Origin: Actinoplanes philippinensis
GTDB taxonomy: Bacteria > Actinomycetota > Actinomycetes > Mycobacteriales > Micromonosporaceae
Reading direction: 5' to 3'
DNA length: 64,000 bases
NCBI RefSeq assembly: GCF_900113015.1
Contig: NZ_FONV01000015.1
Location: forward strand, 160,309 to 224,308
The position numbers and the translations under genes were made by a program. Below, one piece after another: positions 59,306-64,000 of the stretch (position 1 is its first letter; each line of letters starts with the position of its first letter). The notes below the pieces were generated by a model. That model did no database searches. It had not been told where the DNA came from and saw nothing but the letters and a program-made list of their open reading frames with translations.

Positions 59306-59944
59306 ATGACCGATCTCCACATCCCCACCGGGCCCGTGTCGCGGCGCGGCGGCGGTGACACCCTGAGTGGCAACCTCGACGACTCGGTCTTCAACCGCCT
59401 GCTGCGCGAGCGGATCATCTTCCTCGGCAGCGAGGTGACCGATGCGAGCGCCAACCGCATCTGCGCGCAGCTGCTGCTGCTCTCCGCCGAGGACCCGGAG
59501 GCCGACATCCACCTCTGGATCAACTCGCCGGGCGGCTCTGTCTACTCGGGTATGGCCATCTACGACACGATGCAGTTCATCGACAACGACGTGCAGACCG
59601 TCGCGATGGGCATGGCCGCCTCGATGGGGCAGTTCCTGCTCTGCGCCGGGACCCCGGGCAAGCGTTTCGCGCTGCCGCACGCGCGCATCATGATGCACCA
59701 GCCGTCCGGTGGCATGGGTGGCACCGCCGCCGACATCGCCATCCAGGCCGAGCAGATGCTCTACACCAAGCGGATGTTCCAGGAGCGGATCGCGTTTCAC
59801 ACGGGTCAGACTCAGGAGCAGATCGCGGCCGACTTCGACCGGGACCGCTGGTTCACGGCCGAGGAGGCGAAGGACTATGGCTTCATCGACAAGGTGATCA
59901 CCGGGGCCACGCAGGTTCCGGACGGTGCCGGAACGCTGAACTGA
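59306..59944 (+). CDS. clpP1: ATP-dependent Clp protease proteolytic subunit 1
   Basis: A 212-residue serine protease subunit. The nucleophile is in GMAASMGQFLL (about residue 109), the His in ARIMMHQPSGG (about residue 134), and the Asp is in the following FDRDRWF region. It is expected to form a mixed tetradecamer with ClpP2, working with ClpX or ClpC. The first gene of a two-gene operon; 11 bases separate it from clpP2. The assignment as ClpP1 follows the order in mycobacteria. Confidence 0.95.
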   Translation: MTDLHIPTGPVSRRGGGDTLSGNLDDSVFNRLLRERIIFLGSEVTDASANRICAQLLLLSAEDPEADIHLWINSPGGSVYSGMAIYDTMQFIDNDVQTVAMGMAASMGQFLLCAGTPGKRFALPHARIMMHQPSGGMGGTAADIAIQAEQMLYTKRMFQERIAFHTGQTQEQIAADFDRDRWFTAEEAKDYGFIDKVITGATQVPDGAGTLN

Positions 59945-59955
59945 GGAGCTGAACC

Positions 59956-60612
59956 ATGACCGACCTTTCCATGCCTCCCGGGTTCGCTCCGGTGCACAAC
60001 CGCTACGTGCTGCCCTCGTTCTCCGAGCGCACCTCGTGGGGCATCAAGGAGTCCAACCCGTACAACAAGATGTTCGAGGACCGGATCATCTTCCTCGGCG
60101 TGCAGGTGGACGACGCGTCGGCCAACGACGTGATGGCCCAGCTGCTGACGCTGGAGAGCACCGACCCGGACCGCGACATCCTGATGTACATCAACTCGCC
60201 CGGTGGCTCGTTCACGGCGATGACCGCGATCTACGACACCATGCAGTATGTGCGGCCCGACATCAGCACCGTCTGCCTCGGCCAGGCGGCCAGCGCGGCC
60301 GCGGTGCTGCTCGCCGGTGGCACCCCGGGCAAGCGGATGGCGCTGCCGCACTCGCGGATCATCATCCACCAGCCGGCCACCGAGGGTGGTTACGGTCAGG
60401 GGTCGGACATCGAGATCCAGGCGCGCGAGATCATGCGGATGAGGACCCAGCTGGAGGAGCTGATTTCGCACCACTCCTCGAAGCCGGTGGAGCAGGTCCG
60501 CAAGGACATCGACCGCGACAAGATCATGACGGCGGACGAGGCCAAGGAGTACGGGCTGGTCGACGTCGTTCTGGCGACTCGTAAGAAGAGCCTCCAGACC
60601 GCAGGCGTCTGA
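59956..60612 (+). CDS. clpP2: ATP-dependent Clp protease proteolytic subunit 2
   Basis: A 218-residue paralogue. Its nucleophile is in CLGQAASAAAVLLAGG (about residue 110), the His in SRIIIHQPATEG, and the Asp in DIDRDKIMTADEA. It starts with GAGCTGAACC upstream and forms an operon with clpP1. The N-terminus is longer than in ClpP1 and may include a propeptide. A large inverted repeat follows the gene. Confidence 0.95.
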   Translation: MTDLSMPPGFAPVHNRYVLPSFSERTSWGIKESNPYNKMFEDRIIFLGVQVDDASANDVMAQLLTLESTDPDRDILMYINSPGGSFTAMTAIYDTMQYVRPDISTVCLGQAASAAAVLLAGGTPGKRMALPHSRIIIHQPATEGGYGQGSDIEIQAREIMRMRTQLEELISHHSSKPVEQVRKDIDRDKIMTADEAKEYGLVDVVLATRKKSLQTAGV

Positions 60613-60625
60613 CCCTGGGAGCGCG

Positions 60626-60672
60626 GTGTCAGGGGCCGGCCGGCTGGCGCTAGACTGGCCGACCCCTGACAC
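60626..60672 (+). terminator. Inverted repeat after clpP2
   Basis: Arms GTGTCAGGGG and CCCCTGACAC, extended by CGGCC/GGCCG after one unpaired base on each side, form a long stem that begins 13 bases after the clpP2 stop. GCCCGTTTT follows. It is probably a terminator or attenuator between clpP2 and clpX. The rest of the 216-base gap contains no gene. Confidence 0.65.
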
Positions 60673-60828
60673 GCCCGTTTTGGGGGGTCGGAGAACAGCC
60701 CCTTTGCGGGTAACGTCGAGACTGCAGCCTCAGGTGGGCGGGTCGGCGGACGATAGATGGCAACGAGGCAATCAGTCCTCGTACAAGGTCCGGTCGACGG
60801 CCGGCCAATGAACGCAGGGAGAACGTAG

Positions 60829-62121
<1,293 letters not shown>

Positions 62122-62140
62122 CCGGCTCTCCACCGTCCCA

Positions 62141-62180
62141 CACTGCCGTCGCCCTTCCGGGGGTGACGGCAGTGCCATTT
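62141..62180 (+). terminator. Terminator after clpX
   Basis: Arms CACTGCCGTC and GACGGCAGTG (62141-62150 and 62165-62174), with further CCC/GGG pairing inside, begin 20 bases after the clpX stop. CCATTTCC follows. A good rho-independent terminator. Confidence 0.85.
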
Positions 62181-62296
62181 CCGGCCCTCCGCGCGCCCGC
62201 GGGCTGGATTACCGGGGTGTTGGGGACTGGTGACAGCACCGGGGCTGAGTGGAGGAGACCGGTCCGGAACGGGACGGGTAGCCGTACGCTCGATTC

Positions 62297-63103
62297 ATGC
62301 GTGTCGCCGTCTGCCAGCTGAACTCACGGGATGACCGTGCCCACAATCTCGCCGTGGCTCGTGATCTGCTCGAACGTGCCGCCGCCGGCGGCGCGGAGTT
62401 CGCGGTGCTGCCGGAGTATGTCGACTTCCTCGGTCGCGCCGCGGACGCCCCGAAACCGGAGCCGGTCGACGGCGAGTTCGCCGCCTTCTTCTCGACCGCG
62501 GCCCGCGAGCTCGGCCTGTGGGTGCACGCCGGCTCCTTCCACGAGACCGGCCCGGACGCCGAGCGCACCTACAACACCTCGCTGCTCTTCGGTCCCGACG
62601 GCGAGAGGGCGGCAACCTACCGCAAGATCCATCTGTACGACGTGGAGATCGTCGGCCGGGTCTCCTATCAGGAGTCGCGCATCGTGGCGCCCGGCGAGAC
62701 CACTGTCGTCGCCGACGTCGGAGGCGTGCCCACCGGCCTGAGCATCTGCTACGACCTGCGGTTCCCCGAGCTGTACCGGCAGCTGGCGATCGCCGGCGCC
62801 CGGATCCTCGTGGTGCCGGCCGCGTTCATGCTGCACACCGGGCGCGACCACTGGGAGGTGCTGCTGCGGGCACGCGCGATCGAGAACCAGTGTTACGTGC
62901 TCGCGGCGGGGCAGATCGGTGATCACGAGCCGGGGCGCACCTGTTTCGGCCGCAGCATGATCGTCGACCCGTGGGGGACGGTGATCGCCCAGGCCGCGGA
63001 CACTGTCGGGGTCACCTTCGCTGACCTGGACCTGGAGCGGCTGGAGACGATCCGAACCGAGGTTCCGAGCCTCGCCAACCGTAGGCTGATCAATGGCTCG
63101 TGA
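62297..63103 (+). CDS. Carbon-nitrogen hydrolase (nitrilase family, NIT1-like)
   Basis: A 268-residue amidase of the nitrilase superfamily. The triad is in place: Glu in VLPEYVDF (about residue 39), Lys in YRKIHLYD (about residue 111) and Cys in SICYDLRFPELYR (about residue 146). The DLRFPELYR segment is typical of the NIT1/YafV group, which includes deaminated-glutathione amidases; the natural substrate here is not known. The ATG lies six bases after TACGCT, a -10-like word, with no ribosome site, so its mRNA is probably leaderless. Confidence 0.92.
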   Translation: MRVAVCQLNSRDDRAHNLAVARDLLERAAAGGAEFAVLPEYVDFLGRAADAPKPEPVDGEFAAFFSTAARELGLWVHAGSFHETGPDAERTYNTSLLFGPDGERAATYRKIHLYDVEIVGRVSYQESRIVAPGETTVVADVGGVPTGLSICYDLRFPELYRQLAIAGARILVVPAAFMLHTGRDHWEVLLRARAIENQCYVLAAGQIGDHEPGRTCFGRSMIVDPWGTVIAQAADTVGVTFADLDLERLETIRTEVPSLANRRLINGS

Positions 63104-63121
63104 TCTCAGGTGTATCCGGCG

Positions 63122-63337
63122 TCACAAACTCTCTACGAGGTAGCTGATCGCCGTCAGCGCGAGCACCGCCGCACCCAGCAGGAGTAGTGCGCCGCCCATC
63201 CGGGTGGGGCCACGCATCAGCAGCTTCCGAGCCGACACCACTACCGTGACCAGCACAAGTAGCCCGATCGCCCACTGCCAGAGCGGGACGAGCAGGCCCA
63301 GGACCGCGTCGGCCGCCAGTGTGGGAGAAGTGGCCAT
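63122..63337 (-). CDS. Small membrane protein
   Basis: A 71-residue protein with two transmembrane segments (AVLGLLVPLWQWAIGLLVLVTVVVSA and MGGALLLLGAAVLALTAISYLV) joined by a short basic loop (RKLLMRGPTR). No family is recognised. The ATG at 63337 gives a hydrophilic start of eight residues. It converges on the nitrilase gene with an 18-base gap. Codon use is consistent with a gene. Confidence 0.7.
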   Translation of the reverse strand: MATSPTLAADAVLGLLVPLWQWAIGLLVLVTVVVSARKLLMRGPTRMGGALLLLGAAVLALTAISYLVESL

Positions 63338-63926
63338 ACCACCACTCTGTCATGGCTTGCCTCCGTCGTGTGCAGTCTCGACGCGCTCGGCAGGCATGAT
63401 CGTCGATTTGCGGATGGCCGCATGGGTCGCGTAACTTTCTCTCTGCCCGCGGGAAACCGGCACGGAGCGGCACGAAAGTGACAATCCGGAAGGCGCCACG
63501 GGGGCGGTCGAGAGCGAGTTATGCTCGAACTCGGCACCGGGTGGTGCGACAGAAGATCCAAGAAATTGGATTTGCGGTTGCGAAGCCGGCCGGGTAGAGT
63601 GGCAAAGCCAGCAGGGAGCCGGGCGGATAGATCGTTAAGCGATCGTAGGCCGGTCTGCTAAGGCCACTTCCCGCATCGCGGGGAAGCTTGGGCGTTGTCG
63701 GTGAGGGTGACCTCGCGCGGCGGAAACGACCGGGTACATTTGAGCGGTTGCCTCGAGGGCGAGCCTTTAACGGGCTCGACTCTTGATGTGCGGTTGTTCT
63801 TTGAGAACTCAACAGGGTGCTTGATAAGCCAGTGCCAATTATGGCAATACCCCGGCTCATCGTTTAGGCGATGGGTGGGAGATTCCTTTGGCAACTTTTT
63901 GTTGTCGGGACGCTTTTCCAAAGATT
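63338..63926 (+). other. rRNA operon promoter and leader region, no protein gene
   Basis: No protein gene is visible in these 589 bases, and base composition is lower in GC than the coding DNA. It contains a clear promoter (63572-63600) and, nearer 16S, an antitermination-like segment: GTTCTTTGAGAACTCAACAG (about 63796), which is common in actinobacterial rrn leaders, and CTTTTTGTTGTCGGGACG shortly before 16S. A further segment around 63840-63880 pairs in part with downstream 16S-processing sequence, as expected for RNase III stems. Frames read here are chance. Confidence 0.8.
63572..63600 (+). promoter_or_regulatory. rrn promoter
   Basis: TTGCGG (63572-63577) and TAGAGT (63595-63600) are separated by 17 bases, a good sigma-70-type spacing. 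It lies about 330 bases before the 16S gene. Other rrn promoters may exist nearer to it, but none was as clear. Confidence 0.7.
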
Positions 63927-64000
63927 TTGTTGGAGAGTTTGATCCTGGCTCAGGACGAACGCTGGCGGCGTGCTTAACACATGCAAGTCGAGCGGAAAGG
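63927..64000 (+). rRNA. 16S ribosomal RNA, 5' end only
   Basis: GAGAGTTTGATCCTGGCTCAG and then GACGAACGCTGGCGGCGTGC are the universal start of bacterial 16S. The window stops after AGTCGAGCGGAAAGG. The mature 5' end is placed about 7 bases before AGAGTTTGATC by analogy to E. coli; it may be a few bases off. GGCGTGCTTAACACATGCAA is usual for actinobacteria. Confidence 0.97.

Noticed and set aside
60626..60811. A 61-residue frame between clpP2 and clpX.
   Set aside because: It overlaps the inverted repeat and has poor codon bias; the repeat explains the sequence better.
63519..63921. Minus-strand frames of 60-113 residues in the rrn leader.
   Set aside because: They lie over the promoter and leader of the rRNA operon and lack codon bias and ribosome sites.

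Overview
The window reads as chromosome of a high-GC actinomycete, most likely Micromonosporaceae (Actinoplanes or a close relative). The grounds are third codon positions that are almost all G or C, many GTG and TTG starts, a LigB-type ATP-dependent ligase, a truncated haemoglobin of the GlbO type, a mycothiol-nitroreductase-like DsbA protein, two consecutive ClpP genes, and a gene order (ettA, thioesterase, glbO, HNH, DUF5130, pepN, nitroreductase, rpiB, tig, clpP1, clpP2, clpX) that I recall from the Mycobacterium tuberculosis Rv2477c-Rv2457c region. The last 74 bases are the 5' end of a 16S rRNA gene, so an rrn operon starts at the right edge. The genus is an inference; no marker here proves it.

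Layout. 0.2-13.1 kb: ligB, a SURF1-like membrane protein, and scattered cobalamin/sirohaem genes (cobB, cobC, cobT, cobA/cysG fusion) interleaved with a bifunctional penicillin-binding protein and a TIGR03086 protein. 13.4-25.4 kb: otsA, ettA with a thioesterase, small unknown proteins, a secreted propeller-like protein, glbO, an MscS channel, an HNH nuclease, a class F sortase beside a secreted anchored protein, DUF5130 and a Uma2 nuclease. 25.5-31.8 kb: pepN, the nitroreductase-like protein, a candidate small peptide, DUF1015, an esterase and rpiB. 31.8-57.4 kb: an accessory block of about 26 kb between rpiB and tig. It holds a predicted biuret/triuret-type nitrogen operon with its GntR regulator (36.7-42.2 kb), an ArsR-SRPBCC pair with a clear promoter/operator, a large Tat-secreted phosphoesterase with a lectin-like propeller, MarR, ECF sigma, STAS and two AraC regulators, and three damaged genes (carboxylesterase, zinc-binding dehydrogenase, integrase). 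The integrase remnant lies beside the 3' end of tRNA-Gly, suggesting old element integration. 57.4-64 kb: two tRNAs, tig, clpP1-clpP2, clpX, a nitrilase-family amidase, a small membrane protein, and the rrn leader and 16S start.

How genes work together. cobB/cobC/cobT/cobA serve corrinoid and sirohaem synthesis. trigger factor, ClpP1P2 and ClpX form the protein folding and turnover group. The NCS2 permease, two isochorismatase-fold hydrolases, allophanate-hydrolase-like amidase and AtzH-like protein make a plausible import-and-hydrolysis route for a urea oligomer. A recurrent feature is the growth of low-complexity repeats inside genes (cobB tail, ligB insert, SURF1 tail, a VAVPAPP-repeat protein) and in spacers. 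All calls come from reading the sequence and remembered families; no searches were run.
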